A DNA stretch of 64,000 bases from Portunus trituberculatus (GCF_017591435.1 NC_059303.1:1016108-1080107), one strand, 5' to 3'. Counted from the stretch's first letter, positions 1 through 10,960 are shown. Notes: generated from the letters alone by a model not told the origin. Translations and numbers: made by a program.

Positions 1-640
1 TCGCCAATTGTTATGTTGACCGATTAAACGGGTAAGATTGGCATCAGGGAGCCGGTGAACAATAACAATAAAAAAAAACACTGCAGGTTCAACTGGTGAG
101 GAAATGGAAAGGGGGCACTTTAAAAAAAGCTATTTTAATAACCCATAATGAAACTGACACACAGATATAACATGAAACATGAAACACAGATATATACCAT
201 GAAACACAAGAAAAGGAAAATGACATACACATACATATAACATAGAAATAAATACAACAATAAAGAACACAACTTAATACCTAACAATAATCCTAATCCT
301 ATATGGAGGCAATGTGGAAAAAACGGACGAGGGGAAGTGATACTTATGAAGTGTCGCAGTGGTGAAGTGCTGGGTGATGGTTGATCCCACGGTAGACCCA
401 AGAGGCGTTGTATTCACTGGTTGAGGCCTGAACCTCGACTTGACTTCCAGAAAGCCAAGAGCTGGCTTAACACTTCCAGTTGAGTCGAATGGGGCCACGT
501 GAATCCAACTTTGGGACAGTAGCGGGGCTTCATGAAACGGTGACGTGGAGGGTTCATGAGACAGTAGCATGGAAGGTTCACGAGACGGTGACGTGGAAGG
601 GGAGGCGGAGAGGTGGCGAACAAGGTAACAAGCGGAGGAG
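1..640. other. No gene recognised; leader of a truncated retroelement
   Basis: No conserved domain is seen on either strand. The stretch precedes a Ty3/gypsy reverse transcriptase that starts without its LTR, gag or protease, so it may be rearranged element sequence or unrelated flank. A short plus-strand open frame (about 471-630) runs through a three-unit 24-bp tandem repeat and ends before the RT frame. Minus-strand open frames here are proline/serine-rich and look like chance reading of the repeat. Confidence 0.4.
529..600 (+). repeat. Three tandem 24-bp units
   Basis: Three head-to-tail 24-bp units lie at 529-552, 553-576 and 577-600. Each begins TTCATGA or TTCACGA and ends in GGAGGG or GGAAGG. 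In one plus-strand frame the unit encodes eight residues, VHETVTWK with small changes, so the repeat keeps frame. Its origin is unknown. Confidence 0.85.
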
Positions 641-2269
641 GTGATGGTAGTGGAGTATGTTACCGGCGAATTAGGACTAATACAAGCAGATCCAGCCCAC
701 ATTCAGGTAGACGACCCAACACCCTGTCGTACACCACCCTATCGATACCCAGAGAAAGCTAGAGAAACTATTCAGCAGATTCTACATGATTTAGAAGGTA
801 AGAGAATAATTGAAAATTCCACAGCAGCATGGTTATCTCCGATAGTATTAGTGAATAAGCCTAATGGAGAAAAAAGACTCTGCCTTGACTATCGGAAAGT
901 AAACAAACAACTAACCATGGATATACATCCTCTACCCAAACTTGACAAGCTAGTAGAAAGTGTGTCAGGCAATGATTATTATGCCAAATTAGACGTGCGT
1001 GAAGCGTATTATCAGGTAGCGCTGGACTCGGCGAGTAGAGATCTCACGACTTTCAGCGATGGTGTCTCGCTTTATAGGTTTAGACGCTTACCCTTTGGGT
1101 TAAGTTGTTCCCCAGCGATATTTGCCCGACAAATGAACCACGCATTAGCTACCTTACTTAAAGAAAACTGGGTTAAGAACTACCTGGATGATTTAATTGT
1201 TTATGCTACATATTATACCACCTTACTCAACAGATTGGATAGATTATTCAGTCACTTAGCATCTGTAGGGATTAAACTCAATTTATCCAAGTGTAGCATT
1301 GGGCAGAGACAAGTCAAATTTCTCGGTCACATAGTATCAAAAGAAGGTTATAAACCAGATCCAAGTAATGTGGAGGCAGTGAAACAGATGAAACCTCCAA
1401 CTAACATTAAAGAGACCCGTAGGTTTATAGGAATGGTGTCGTTCTATCGAAGACACATTGAAAAATGCTCCAAGATACTGGCCCCATTAACCGACCTCAC
1501 AAAGAAAGGAATGCCGTTCTATTGGACAGGTGAATGTCAGAAAGCTTTTGAAACTCTGAAGGAGAAACTAATACATTCTCCAGTACTAGGTAAAGCCGAT
1601 CTCAATCGAGAGTTTGTCCTAGAGACAGATGCTAGTGCCACACATGTAGGATCAGTGCTAATGCAGTATAATGGGAAAGAACCAAATATCATAGGATATT
1701 TTTCGAAGAAGCTTAGACCAGTAGAGACTCGATATTCAACAACAGATCGGGAAGTGTTAGCTGTAGTACTAGCCTGTAGAAAATTCCACCATTATCTATG
1801 GGGTGTCCGAGTTTTAATTCGAACTGACCATCAGCCACTAGTCTCAGTTTTTCGCCAACGAACAAAATCTCCACGTATGAACAGATGGATTCTGGAGATG
1901 CGTGATTTTCAGTTTAAAGTAGAGTACAAAGCAGGCAGGAAAAATGTAGTGGTCGACCAACTGAGTCGCCCTATGGAGGTAGTAAATGTGGTAGGTCAAG
2001 ATTCATTTCTAGGTTTGACCACCGATGAATTCATTCAAGCTCAGATAGCAGAACCTAGATGGAGAGAGATGAAGGAATATTTAGAAGGAGGAAAAATACC
2101 ACGAGCAAGATACTCCCCTGTCATTTTGAATCAGTTTATTGTTCACGATGGAGTGTTATATTACTCCAAACAAAAGAAAGATGGAACCATCCTATACTTA
2201 TTGGTTGTACCCCAGACATTAAAGAAACAAACTATTGTATTGGCCCATGAAAAAGGTACTCTTAGCTGA
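641..2269 (+). pseudogene. Ty3/gypsy pol: RT, RNase H and start of integrase
   Basis: This 542-codon open frame carries a Ty3-type reverse transcriptase. It has the fingers motif IIENSTAAWLSPIVLV, a palm with KLDVREAYYQV, the active site NYLDDLIVYA near residue 183, and FLGHIVSKEGY near residue 230. The Ty3 RNase H follows from about residue 325, with ETDASATHVGSVLMQ, YSTTDREVLAVVLACR and RTDHQPLV. A linker ending DQLSRP leads to the integrase N-terminus, which stops just after one zinc-binding His (LAHEKGT). The start codon is only the first ATG in the open frame; a real pol would be made as a gag-pol fusion. Catalytic aspartates look intact, but protease and gag are absent and the integrase is broken. 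Confidence 0.9.
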
Positions 2270-2970
2270 CAATGCGTGCGAGTTCCGCTCATAATTGTTG
2301 ACAGAACTCTGTCGTACGCATGGGATCGAGATGGTGTTCTCCACCCCATATCATCCGTGTGGAAACTCTATCACCGAACGGTTTACATTGAACCATGAAG
2401 TCAGTGCTAGCGTCTCTCGGGAAAGGACAACCACACAGGTGGTCCGAGTGCCTCACGTAGTGTCAGCAGATCCTTAATGCGGCCGTACACGAGACCACTG
2501 GCGAACAGCCCTATTTCCTTTTCTTCCGGCACCATGCTCCTCGCTATGTGGGAACTACTTTGCCCCAGGTGGACGATGAAATAGACATTAATACAGCCTT
2601 GGAGGCAGTGAGACAATCATCCCGTGCAAATAGCAGGAAGTGAACATTGGCCAGAAGGACCAAATAGTCGAGGTAGATGATTTGGTGTGGATAAAAAGGA
2701 AACAGTTTGGTTCGTCAGCTGATAGAAAACTTGGTCTCAAGTGGATTGGACCGTATAAGGTTAAAAGAAGTGAATTTAGATGGAGTGTCATATGAAGTGG
2801 AAAATGTGTTCAATGGCAAAATACTCCATAGAGCAGCTGACCGAGTGAGAAAATATGTAACAGATGAAGGGTACGTGGTAGACATGGAAGAAATTGTAGT
2901 GCCTTCCGATGAGGAGGAAGAAGACAATGAGGTAGAGGAGCCCACCCGACTCGCGAGAGACGGCCAGTGA
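2245..2970 (+). pseudogene. Ty3/gypsy integrase remnant, deleted and frameshifted
   Basis: After the frame closes, the integrase resumes in another phase with LLADNACEF, matching the second catalytic aspartate region, then an in-frame TAA. It continues with TELCRTHGIEMVF and STPYHPCGN...ER, the region of the catalytic glutamate. The HHCC zinc finger and the first catalytic aspartate are missing, which implies a deletion of several hundred bases near 2250. Further right, in changing frames, come a WIGPYKVKR-like stretch and a C-terminal segment at 2707-2970 (NGKILHRAADRVRKYV, then an acidic tail). These resemble the C-terminal domain of gypsy integrases. It is non-functional as read. Confidence 0.8.
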
Positions 2971-3041
2971 GGAGATTTATAGAAGAATACTAAGTGTATA
3001 GACCCCTATACTTCTTTTGCAGCTACATCAGACCCGCTGCT

Positions 3042-3052
3042 GGGGAAGGAGA
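3042..3052 (+). promoter_or_regulatory. Candidate polypurine tract
   Basis: A purine-rich run (GGGGAAGGAGA) lies a few bases before the TGTTGGGGG that I take as the start of the 3' LTR. LTR retrotransposons use such a tract to prime plus-strand DNA. The call is by position and composition. Confidence 0.45.
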
Positions 3053-3059
3053 CCGCCAC

Positions 3060-4067
3060 TGTTGGGGGTGGCTGGAGTGTTCATGAGGAGGGGCCTCATG
3101 AATCCAGTCCCCACAGAATGAGGCTTTGGTGAGGACTACGTCTACCTCTCCACTCCACCCCTGTACGCCTGGATTGATGGGAAGTGGGAGTTACAACACC
3201 AACCAGGAGGTCAGGTCCTGCCGGACCTGTAGAGACGTCAAGATCTCGGACTAAGTGTTAAATGTTGAAATAGAGGAAACAGTCATACCACGGATACCTT
3301 GGACACTGTAAATGTAGGGAAGAGCTTGAAATGATTATGTTGTGGTTACGTTGGATTGTATATCGATTACATTGATTGTTATGTATATTCATTCTGTTAA
3401 TGTAAAAGAGAAGACGAGGATTTGTTTTCCCTGAGGAAAAAGCCATGTACTGAGTGGCAGTACTGGGTTGGGATTATTACCCAATATTTGGGTATGTCTC
3501 TAGTCACCAAATCCTCATCTTCTCTTCCAAATGTAGCTAAGAGTTCCTGTGTGGATAGTCACTCGAGGGAGAACAAGGGGGATGACGTAGGCGGCGCACG
3601 CAATAGCCATGGCCACGCTTTATAAGGTGAGAGCATGGTGGTGTCCTCACAGAGAACACCACTGCTCTTGTCTGAGGTAGGTTCCCCGACCAATATCACG
3701 GTGGTGCTGCAGTACTCCACGAGGTATTGCAAGAACAAAATCATAAGGAAATACTTCTTGTGGTTTCAGCAACACACCTGTGGGACCCTCTGCCCTATTC
3801 CACCCAGCAGGCAGACTCAGGCTGAGAGAGAGAGAGAGAGAAGGAGGACGGCAGAGAGACGCGCGACGCCATACCTCCCTCCCGGGACGCCACCGGTCAC
3901 GCCACCTCACCCCGTCCCAAAGCTGAGTCACCTGAAGTTCCCCCATGGTTCTTCCTCTAGAGATAGGGTAGATAGGTGATTTCGTGACGGTGCTGTGTCG
4001 CTAGTGGAGTAAAGTGTTCTATTTTTGTTAAGTTTGGCTGTTTCTCCCCCGCCTTGGATCCTTTACA
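3060..4067 (+). repeat. Candidate 3' LTR of the Ty3/gypsy relic
   Basis: The stretch begins TGTTGGGGG right after the polypurine tract and could end ...CTTTACA, giving TG...CA ends and about 1 kb. It has no coding potential of note, a TATA-like CTTTATAAGG at about 3619 and a GA-rich patch at 3826-3845. No second LTR copy is present in the window to confirm the limits, so the right boundary is uncertain. Confidence 0.4.
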
Positions 4068-4796
4068 TCTTTCTTTTTTATAACCACTCGGCCTAAGCTT
4101 TACTTAGGCCCAGTACACTAGGCCTAAGCGTCACATAGCAGTACATCAGTATGATCTGCATCCACTTATATGGCATTTAGAACAGGAATGGTGTGGGTAG
4201 GGTTTAAAAAAAAGCAATTGGTTGGAGACGTGAATCTTCTTTTGCTAAACATTATAGCAAGATCATATTACCTGTGGGTTCCTTTGGACAGAACATTCTG
4301 AAATCATGTGCTGAGAGTATGTAATGATCTGTTTTTTATCTCTGGTTGTTTATTTTTTTCTTGCATACACATGCACATTCAGTGTTTCAACTTTTTTGTT
4401 ATGTTGGGGATGAGACTTCAAAGTCATACATGACGTCACACTGGTGGACACCACAGCTGATGAGGAATTATGAGATCATAGCAACTTACCCTGGTAAGTT
4501 TCCAATGATTGAGGTTGCTCATAGGTTGTGCTGTCCAACTATGTGTGGTCATGCGTGCCTGCCCATCTTATTTCACTTCATGTCCCTTTGTTTTTGGGAT
4601 ACTGTTTGTTACGTAGCTAATGCTAGTATAATATCATTTCACACATATCTGTATATGGTTTCATTGTCATTTGCTCTTGTTAACTCTGTGTTAACCTAAG
4701 TTCAGTGTCATGCTTTGTGAATGGTTGTTGTTATTACTCATACTACTACCCATAATTATTAGTTATTGCTTAAAACCCCCAATCCCACAGGAAACT
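4068..4796. other. AT-rich stretch without recognisable features
   Basis: I find no domain, terminal repeat or clear internal repeat here. The sequence is AT-rich with only short open frames. It separates the gypsy relic from the fold-back unit and could be old host sequence or a decayed element. Confidence 0.5.
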
Positions 4797-5110
4797 TAAT
4801 GAAGTACATGAGACTTACCGCAGGTCAGTTGAAATGTACTTCAAATTTTATGAAGCAAATCACCTCTGCTAGAAGGGAGCTTTCACATGAGATACGCTTT
4901 GCTGCTTCGCACCACCAGACTTTAAAGAGTACGACCATCCACATGAAAAGTAAGGAGACATTTCATACTGCTGGAATTACTTAAACCACGAAATGCTGCA
5001 TTAGCGTAGGGTGGGCGAGGTGGGCATGTGAAAGCTCCCTTCTAGCAGAGGTGATTTGCTTCATAAAATTTGAAGCACATTTCAAATGACCTGTGGTAAG
5101 TCTTCATTAA
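4797..5110. repeat. Fold-back unit built from DIRS terminal repeats
   Basis: The arm at 4797-4889 is the reverse complement of 5027-5110 with few differences, around a spacer of about 137 bp. The arm core (GCAAATCACCTCTGCTAGA and neighbours) also matches the inverted terminal repeats of the adjacent DIRS element. The sequence right after the left arm (ATACGCTTTGCTGCTT, CACCACCAG) matches the subterminal part of the DIRS right end. It therefore looks like a deletion derivative or solo palindromic remnant of a related DIRS element. Confidence 0.75.
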
Positions 5111-5155
5111 TTTTACATCAGCAAATCACACCTCTGCTAGAGGTCGCTTTGCCCA
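5107..5155 (+). repeat. DIRS left inverted terminal repeat
   Basis: The repeat contains GCAAATCACACCTCTGCTAG followed by AGGTCGCTTTGCCCATGAG. The reverse complement occurs at 9499-9549 with a few mismatches. A palindromic core (CTCTGCTAGAGG / CCTCTAGCAGAG) lies in the centre. Confidence 0.85.
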
Positions 5156-5329
5156 TGAGGTTCTGAAGCCATGAGGGTGTCGTACTACAACAAATGGGAA
5201 TTAAGTACAGATGGGAGAGTGGAGAAATAAGACAACCAAGAACCAAACCCCAATATAGTAACAAAATTAAATAGCCATTTAACAGTTTACAATAAATATA
5301 ACACTTCCAACCCAAACAGGACTTACAGA

Positions 5330-6247
5330 CTAGTGCAGAACAGCATTTTGGATAGGATCATAGACCGGAATGATCTCCTTGTTGTAATACTTGGCAAAGG
5401 TGGCTTCCCTGGACCACCCAGCCTTCGCCATGATGCGCTTAATCGGTATAGCTATGGCCTTGGCTTTTGACACTGCTGCAGGCCAAACGCTGCCTGCTGA
5501 ATACTTGTCAGTGTTCACACCCGACATATTAAGCACTATCCTAATCCATCTCGCAACATTGTCTTTCATCACATGTTTGTGTGGCTTAATAAAGCTAAGG
5601 ATTAATTTCTTATTCTCCCGATTCTCAACACTTCTGAACTCTTCTGTTCTAGCAATGTACAGTTTCAAAGTTTCACACACACACAATCTTTTGTCTTTAG
5701 AGTATGCTTGAAAGGTCATAAACTACACATTGAACACTGGTCGACATTGTTTAATCTTTTCCCCTAACCAAACACAAACAGAATCCTGTCTGATACGAAT
5801 ATCCCTCAGCAATAAGCAGTGTATGGTTTGTACTCTGGCAGCTTGCATGAGTGCCATTAACATCACAAGCTTTAGCATTAGATCCTTTGGGGAGAGGGAG
5901 CACAAAGGTTCCATGGCACGCAGACACTGGAGCACCTGTTGGATGTCCCAAGTTTTCACATACCTTGGTGCCGATGGCCTCAAGTTAAAAATTCCCTTCA
6001 AGAATCTGTTGACAAGAGGATGGTTTCCCGCTCTGCAGACATCCACAATAATCCCCAGTGAGGAAAGAGTGCCTCTTGCAGTATTGACTGAGGTATAACC
6101 CACACCTCTGTGGAAAGTGACAGACAAGAAATTCACAACATCAGTTACAGTGGGAGTAAGGGGATCGATGTCCCAGCTATTGCAAAACTGTAGCCACCTG
6201 ACATGTGGCTGATACTGCTTCACAGTCCTAGGTCTCCAGGAGTCCAT
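5330..6247 (-). pseudogene. DIRS tyrosine recombinase (YR)
   Basis: This would catalyse integration of the circular DIRS cDNA. The N-terminal SAM-like part is 6247-5723 (RPRTVKQYQPHVRWLQFC, then TPTVTDVVNFL). The first catalytic arginine is in AARVQTIHCLLLRD. A single stop separates this from 5719-5330, which holds the rest of the core: HKHVMKDNVARWIRIVL, then SAGSVWPAAVSK, then GWSREATFAKYYNK with the nucleophile tyrosine. Where DIRS recombinases normally show H-x-x-R, this copy reads G-S-V-W, so both the histidine and the second arginine seem lost. A linker from the RNase H, open at 6513-6220, precedes it. Inactive copy. Confidence 0.85.
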
Positions 6248-6604
6248 GATGATGTCTGCACCTGCCGTAGAAATGCCTCTGTCTTGCAGATGTCACTGGA
6301 CAAGAGACAAGCCATCAGGTGGGTGTGTTGCAGGATGGGGTGTTCCTCCTCCGTCAATGAATGACGCAATACGTGTGCCCCACTCGGAATTAACCGTGGT
6401 TCTTTTATGAGCAAAGTGAGGAGAGTCCCCATCCATGGCTGGGACGGCCACAGTGGCAACACCATCCACCCCCTGTGCTGACTCTGCTCGAATTTTCTGT
6501 AGGTATCTGGCAATCAGAGCAAAGGGTGGAAAAATGTAGATTAGGTCAAACTGTGGCCATTGTATGGAAAAAGCATCAAAATGTACTGTGTCTGGGTCAG
6601 GTTT

Positions 6605-7960
6605 CTAGGAGCAGAAACGAGGCACTTGTGTGTTCAATCTGGAAGAAAAGAGATCAATGCTTGGAACTCCAAAGATCTCACAAAGGTCCCTAAAAATTCC
6701 TTCATTCAACTTCCACTTATGCCTGTCATTAAATGTCTGAGATGCAGTGTCTACCATGAGATTAACTTTACCTGGTACATGAGAACAGGTAAGCCAGACA
6801 TCATTCACTGCACACCAATCCCAAAGTTTAAGGCATATGTCATTACACAATGAAGACTGTGCCGCCCATTTCATTGACATAGTTGACTGCTGTCATGTTA
6901 TCACAAAACACCTGAACATGTCCGTTGAGCAGATGTGCAAATGAGCGCACTGACAGGAAGATGGCCTTGAGTTCTTTTGCATTGATGTGCAATTCAGTTT
7001 CCGTTAAGGACCATCTCCCATTAACTTCTTGTTGATTAAGGTGGCCACCCCAACCTAAATTTGACACATCAGTTTACAAGTCCAGTTCTGTACCTTTCTG
7101 AAAAATCTGTCTATTTTGCACTGCAATGTGAGATAACCACCAATGCAAATCCAACTTTATTTCATGAGTGACAGCCATCCTTTTGTCAAAATTTTCTTTT
7201 GCTTCCTTTAAAGCTGTAATCTTAGCAGATTCCAACTTCCTATGATGCAGTTTCCCCATCTTTGCTGTTGGAATGGCTGCAACTAAAAGCTCAATGACTC
7301 TGGCCACCTTCTGTTTTTTTGCTCTGTCACTTTGAAACAATTCCTCACAGTTTTGCACTATTTTGAGTTTCCTCTGCTCAGGTAATGTCACTGTCATGGT
7401 CTCTGAATCTATAATGTTCCCCAAATACTCCAAGCGTGTTGTAGGTACCAAGACCAATTTGCCATCATTAATACAGAAACCTAATTTCCTGAGCAAGTCA
7501 ACAGTGGCCCACACATTCTCACAACATCCATCAAAAGTACTGTGGCAAATAAGAGTATCATCAATAAAACTTGATATGTCCCTTCTCTTTTAGTACAGCA
7601 AAAACTGGCTTCATTAATTTAGTGAACAGACAGGGACCTTCTGCAACTGATAAATTTTCTTTTGCCATTTAAAGCACAGAAACTGTTGTTGCTCTTCAGC
7701 TATTTTGACTGAATAGTAGACATGTCGTAGATCAACAGAGGCCATGTAAGCACCTCTGTTAACGAGTCAAATTGTGAGTTCAATGTTTTCCATTTTGAAG
7801 TGTTTGTAATCGATGTATTCATTAAGTTTTGCTAGGTTAAGGATCATCCTAAAACCACCATCCTTTTTCCTCCTTAGGAAAATAGGGGAAAGAATTTGCC
7901 CCTCCTGTCTTCGTGTTTCCTTGATAACACTCCTTCAGTCTCAGGATGTCTTTTCATATT
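6605..7960 (-). pseudogene. DIRS reverse transcriptase and RNase H
   Basis: Read right to left, the RT starts near 7860 with GFRMILNLAKLNEYI. It continues through an internal TGA to MASVDLRHVYYSVKI and the active site FIDDTLICH near 7562-7536. The thumb follows in an open stretch (7514-7074), with TTRLEYLGNIIDSETM. RNase H spans about 7067-6605 in two overlapping frames: GWGGHLNQQEV, HINAKELKAIF, DNMTAVNYVNEMGG, SHVPGKVNLMVDTASQ and IDLFSSRLNTQVP. This RNase H ending with a DLF-SRLN motif is typical of DIRS elements. Several frame changes make it non-coding as read. Confidence 0.82.
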
Positions 7961-8386
7961 CATTCTGCTTACTGTTTGGTGACTTTATACAGCCTTAGAA
8001 ACTTGTGTGTGGGGATTAGAATAGTGAGGAGTTGCCATTAATCTTCTCACCTCCATAGACCCTTCCTAATGTAAGGAAAGTCATCTAATCATACCCAAAA
8101 CTCGAGGTAAAAGATGCGTCCCAGTACTGAAGGGGTTAAGATCTAACAGCTGTACAATTTCCTAGCAAACAAATTTATTTTTCTCTTCACTGAATACATA
8201 CTCAACTTCCTCAGTAAATAAGGGACCAATGTTAGCAACATGAATGTCAAGATGGCAATGTTCAACAATATTTTAAAACATTTGGATCACTGGTAATGTT
8301 ATGCCACTCATGCACAAAATTGTGAAGTCTGCCAGCTTGGAATTGATGACTCACCTCAGTTATTGTCGCGGATTGTGACTTCGGTC

Positions 8387-9423
8387 TCAAGAGTTTTTTG
8401 CCTCCGAACCTTGCTGTGAGAAGGTTTGCCGGTGCTCACTCCGGTGTCCAAATGTCCGTTGACCATATGGGTGGAACCTGGACATAAAACCTCTGTATGG
8501 CATTTTTCCAGAAGAACCTCTAAATTTGCTAGCACCGAACTTCCACATAGGGAGCAGTTTCCTCGTCGCAATCTTACTCCTTAACTTCTCGAACTCCTCA
8601 ATGTGCTTGGCAGATTGGGAGACATCGTCACCAAACACAAGACGAATCATAGCCACCTTGTCTGAACACAGGTTGAGTATACTTCTGGTTGATTTCGTGC
8701 TTATTGATGAACCAGTGTGCCAAGTTGTTTTTATGATTAGCATTACCCAGTAGTGCAAGAGCACCATTAAGCATGCACACTTCATGGGCTACATCTGACT
8801 GTCCAGTCTGGGCAATCTTGTCTAGCACCGTCAGGGACTTTGTCAAAATTATGGCAGCCTTAATAATGTCTTTACCGGAGTCTTTCATATGGAAGTTGGC
8901 TTTTGTGGCATCAGTTTTCAGTGCATCCAAAACTTGCGAGTTACAGTCCATTGGTGCCAAAGCATGACAGTTGTCCGGTCTCTTGGTAGCAACGTCATCC
9001 AAAATCTCTTTGTACTCCTCCTCTCGCAAGCCGCTGCCAAACACACAGTTAACCATATTGGCGACATACTTGTCAATGCCAGCAGACACCTCATCCACAG
9101 GACCGTAAGCCCTGGTACACTGCAGGAGAATACTATCAGGCTGCACGTCATCCAGAGAGTCACTGTCATCACTAGAAATACAATGCATGGCTGGAATTGT
9201 CCGCCATACTCAACAGCTGGTACATCCGACATGGCGGTGGCAGCAAGGTGGCAGTGACTGGTACCGGCACAGTGAGAGTCATGAACTCCACAAGTGCACC
9301 AACTTGGGCACTCCCCCCACTCCTAAACTGATCACGGGTGGTGTTACAGCCAACCCCAAAATTGGTCACAGGCTGTTGCAAAACCTTTCCGCTCCAGAAG
9401 GATCTCGGGAAGAAGGCTGCCAA
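8387..9423 (-). pseudogene. DIRS gag-like ORF1
   Basis: The first open frame of the element is split over three overlapping frames (9423-9172, 9188-8628, 8785-8387). Its centre has features I associate with DIRS gag proteins: a VDEVSAGIDKYVANMVN stretch, EEEYKEILDDVATKRPDNC, VLDALKTDATKANF, an ALALLGNANHKNN stretch, and later VFGDDVSQSAKHIEEFEKL. The role is presumed particle formation and nucleic-acid binding. The tail is basic and rich in F, G and R. The N-terminal frame from 9423 is a weaker assignment. Confidence 0.75.
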
Positions 9424-9498
9424 ACTCGTAGGTGTAGGACGTCTGGTCAGTGTGAAGTCAACTCAGCAACTGGTGGTGCAAAGCAGCAAAGCGTATTT

Positions 9499-9549
9499 CA
9501 TGGGCAAAGTAACCTCTAGCAGAGGTGTGATTTGCTGTCGTAAAATTAC
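9499..9549 (-). repeat. DIRS right inverted terminal repeat
   Basis: Reverse-complement partner of 5107-5155. The plus-strand reading CATGGGCAAAGTAACCTCTA is followed by GCAGAGGTGTGATTTGCTG. It marks the 5' end of the minus-strand DIRS element. Confidence 0.85.
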
Positions 9550-9738
9550 ACCATGACTAACAGCTCTAGAAAAGAAATGAAAAAAATACTTGAGGTGCCC
9601 TTTCTCATTTTCTTTGAGAAGACACCCAGCCTGTTTTCTACTCCCAGGTACCACCCATCAGGCCAATTCCTTCATTTGCTTCTTGCTGTCATGTGGCTTA
9701 CACATTGTCTTCAGCTCAGCGCATGCTCCGGGTCATTT

Positions 9739-9769
9739 TTTTTTTTTTTTTTTTTCTTTTCTTTTCAGC
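9739..9769 (+). promoter_or_regulatory. Possible 3' splice site (polypyrimidine tract plus CAG)
   Basis: A run of about 20 T residues followed by CTTTTCTTTTCAG is a near-ideal metazoan polypyrimidine tract and acceptor. It lies in the leader of the second DIRS-type element. Whether it is used is unknown. Confidence 0.3.
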
Positions 9770-10300
9770 AGCGGTTGGGTTTGCCTTTTGTCACTCCTTG
9801 GTTTGTTTATCTTCTAGAGGGAGATTGTAAGTGTGTGATTATGCCACATAAGTGTGTGAAGTGTTCTCTCTTACAGCGGACCTGCATGGGGAGTGTCTGT
9901 TATGTATGGAGGTGTTTTGTAGCCTTGCTTCATGTTGTGATTGCTGCAAGGCCTTGTCCCACAACCAGTTTCTATGTCTTATGGAAAGTATTAAAGACTG
10001 TACCGAGAGGAGGAAGGCTTCTTCTTCTGGTAAGCGCAAGTCTTTCCCTTCATCACAGCAGCTGCATAAACGCATGTGTAGGATGGAGGAGACATTGGGC
10101 CGACTTTTCCTTATCTCTCCTCTTCCCAGGGTTCTTCCTTTTGTGGGTAGATGTTTCCCAGCCAGGAACGAGCAGGACTATGCAAAAACCAGGGCAGGTT
10201 GGACGACCTGGTACTGCCAGTCCCAAGGTTGAGATGGTACCGGCGTCCTCCTTGGGCCCAACAACAACAACATGTGGCTGCCATGCTTCATTTCCTGGGA

Positions 10301-10960
10301 CAGGTAAGGCAGTGCACAGTGCCCTTGGTACTTTTTGCACTGTTTATGGGTATGGGGTTGGCAACAGCCATTGCTTTACCATGGCTGGCAGCTGCCCCAC
10401 TACCCAAGATATAGAGGTCAGCATCTGCCATACAGCTTCCATGCCTGGCGGCCAGACTCATACCCAGGATGTTGATGGTGGCATCTACCATAAGGCTCCC
10501 ATGCTTGGCGGCCAGCCTCTTATTCCCTCCAATGGTTTTATCCGCAGTACAGGTAAGGAAATGCCCAATGCTCTTGGTAGGCTACCTTTGGCACTGTTTA
10601 TGGGGATGGGGTTGGCAACAGCCATCTGGCTCTCATGTCCAGCCACTGCCCCATTACCCAGGATATGGAGGTCAGCGTCTGCCATGCCTGGCAGCCAGAC
10701 TCCTTTCCAGGATGTTGAAGCTGGCATCTACCCATATGGCTCCCATGCCTGGTGGCCAGCTTATCATCTCCTCGTGTGGATTAGACATAGGTGAGACTAT
10801 TCCACTTTCTTTGGTGGTGGAGTTTGGCCACAGCCATGCTGCTAAAATGTCTGGTGGCCTTCTCCCTACCCAAAATATAAGTGTTGGTGTCAGCCACAAA
10901 GCTCCCATACCTGGTGGACATCCTCTTTCTCACAGTGGTTTGGGCCATGTAGACCCCTGG
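10301..10960 (+). repeat. Degenerate tandem repeats starting with splice-donor-like motifs
   Basis: Two long units begin CAGGTAAGG at 10301 and 10550 and a third begins TAGGTGAG at 10788 (spacings 249 and 238 bp). A shorter unit begins near 10957 (CTGGTGAGT). Units share segments such as GGGGTTGGCAACAGCCAT and CCCATGCCTGGTGGCCAG. They encode MPGGQ or LGGQP-type residues in the gag-like region. Confidence 0.75.

Larger units (their letters stand above)
641..4067 (+). mobile_element. Ty3/gypsy LTR retrotransposon relic, 5' truncated
   Basis: The order RT, RNase H, integrase, polypurine tract and candidate 3' LTR on the plus strand is the layout of a Ty3/gypsy element. The 5' LTR, gag and protease are missing, so the copy is 5' truncated or rearranged. 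RT-RNase H is open for 542 codons, whereas the integrase has a large internal deletion and frame changes. The right limit is an estimate based on a TG...CA pair. The element cannot be autonomous as it stands. Confidence 0.8.
5105..9549 (-). mobile_element. DIRS-type tyrosine-recombinase retrotransposon
   Basis: A 4.4-kb minus-strand element bounded by inverted repeats (5107-5155 against 9499-9549). Read from the right it has a DIRS gag, RT, RNase H and a tyrosine recombinase, with no LTR and no DDE integrase. That set is diagnostic of the DIRS order. RT is broken by frameshifts and a stop, and the recombinase by one stop and substitutions at key residues. A fold-back of the same terminal sequence sits directly outside the left end, and another DIRS-like element starts near the right end in the opposite direction. 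Confidence 0.88.

Noticed and set aside
9553..10794. 413-codon open frame as a host protein
   Set aside because: It begins with sequence next to the DIRS terminal repeat, passes through the polypyrimidine tract and tandem DNA repeats, and has no domain. It is treated as a partly chance frame in the DIRS gag-like region.
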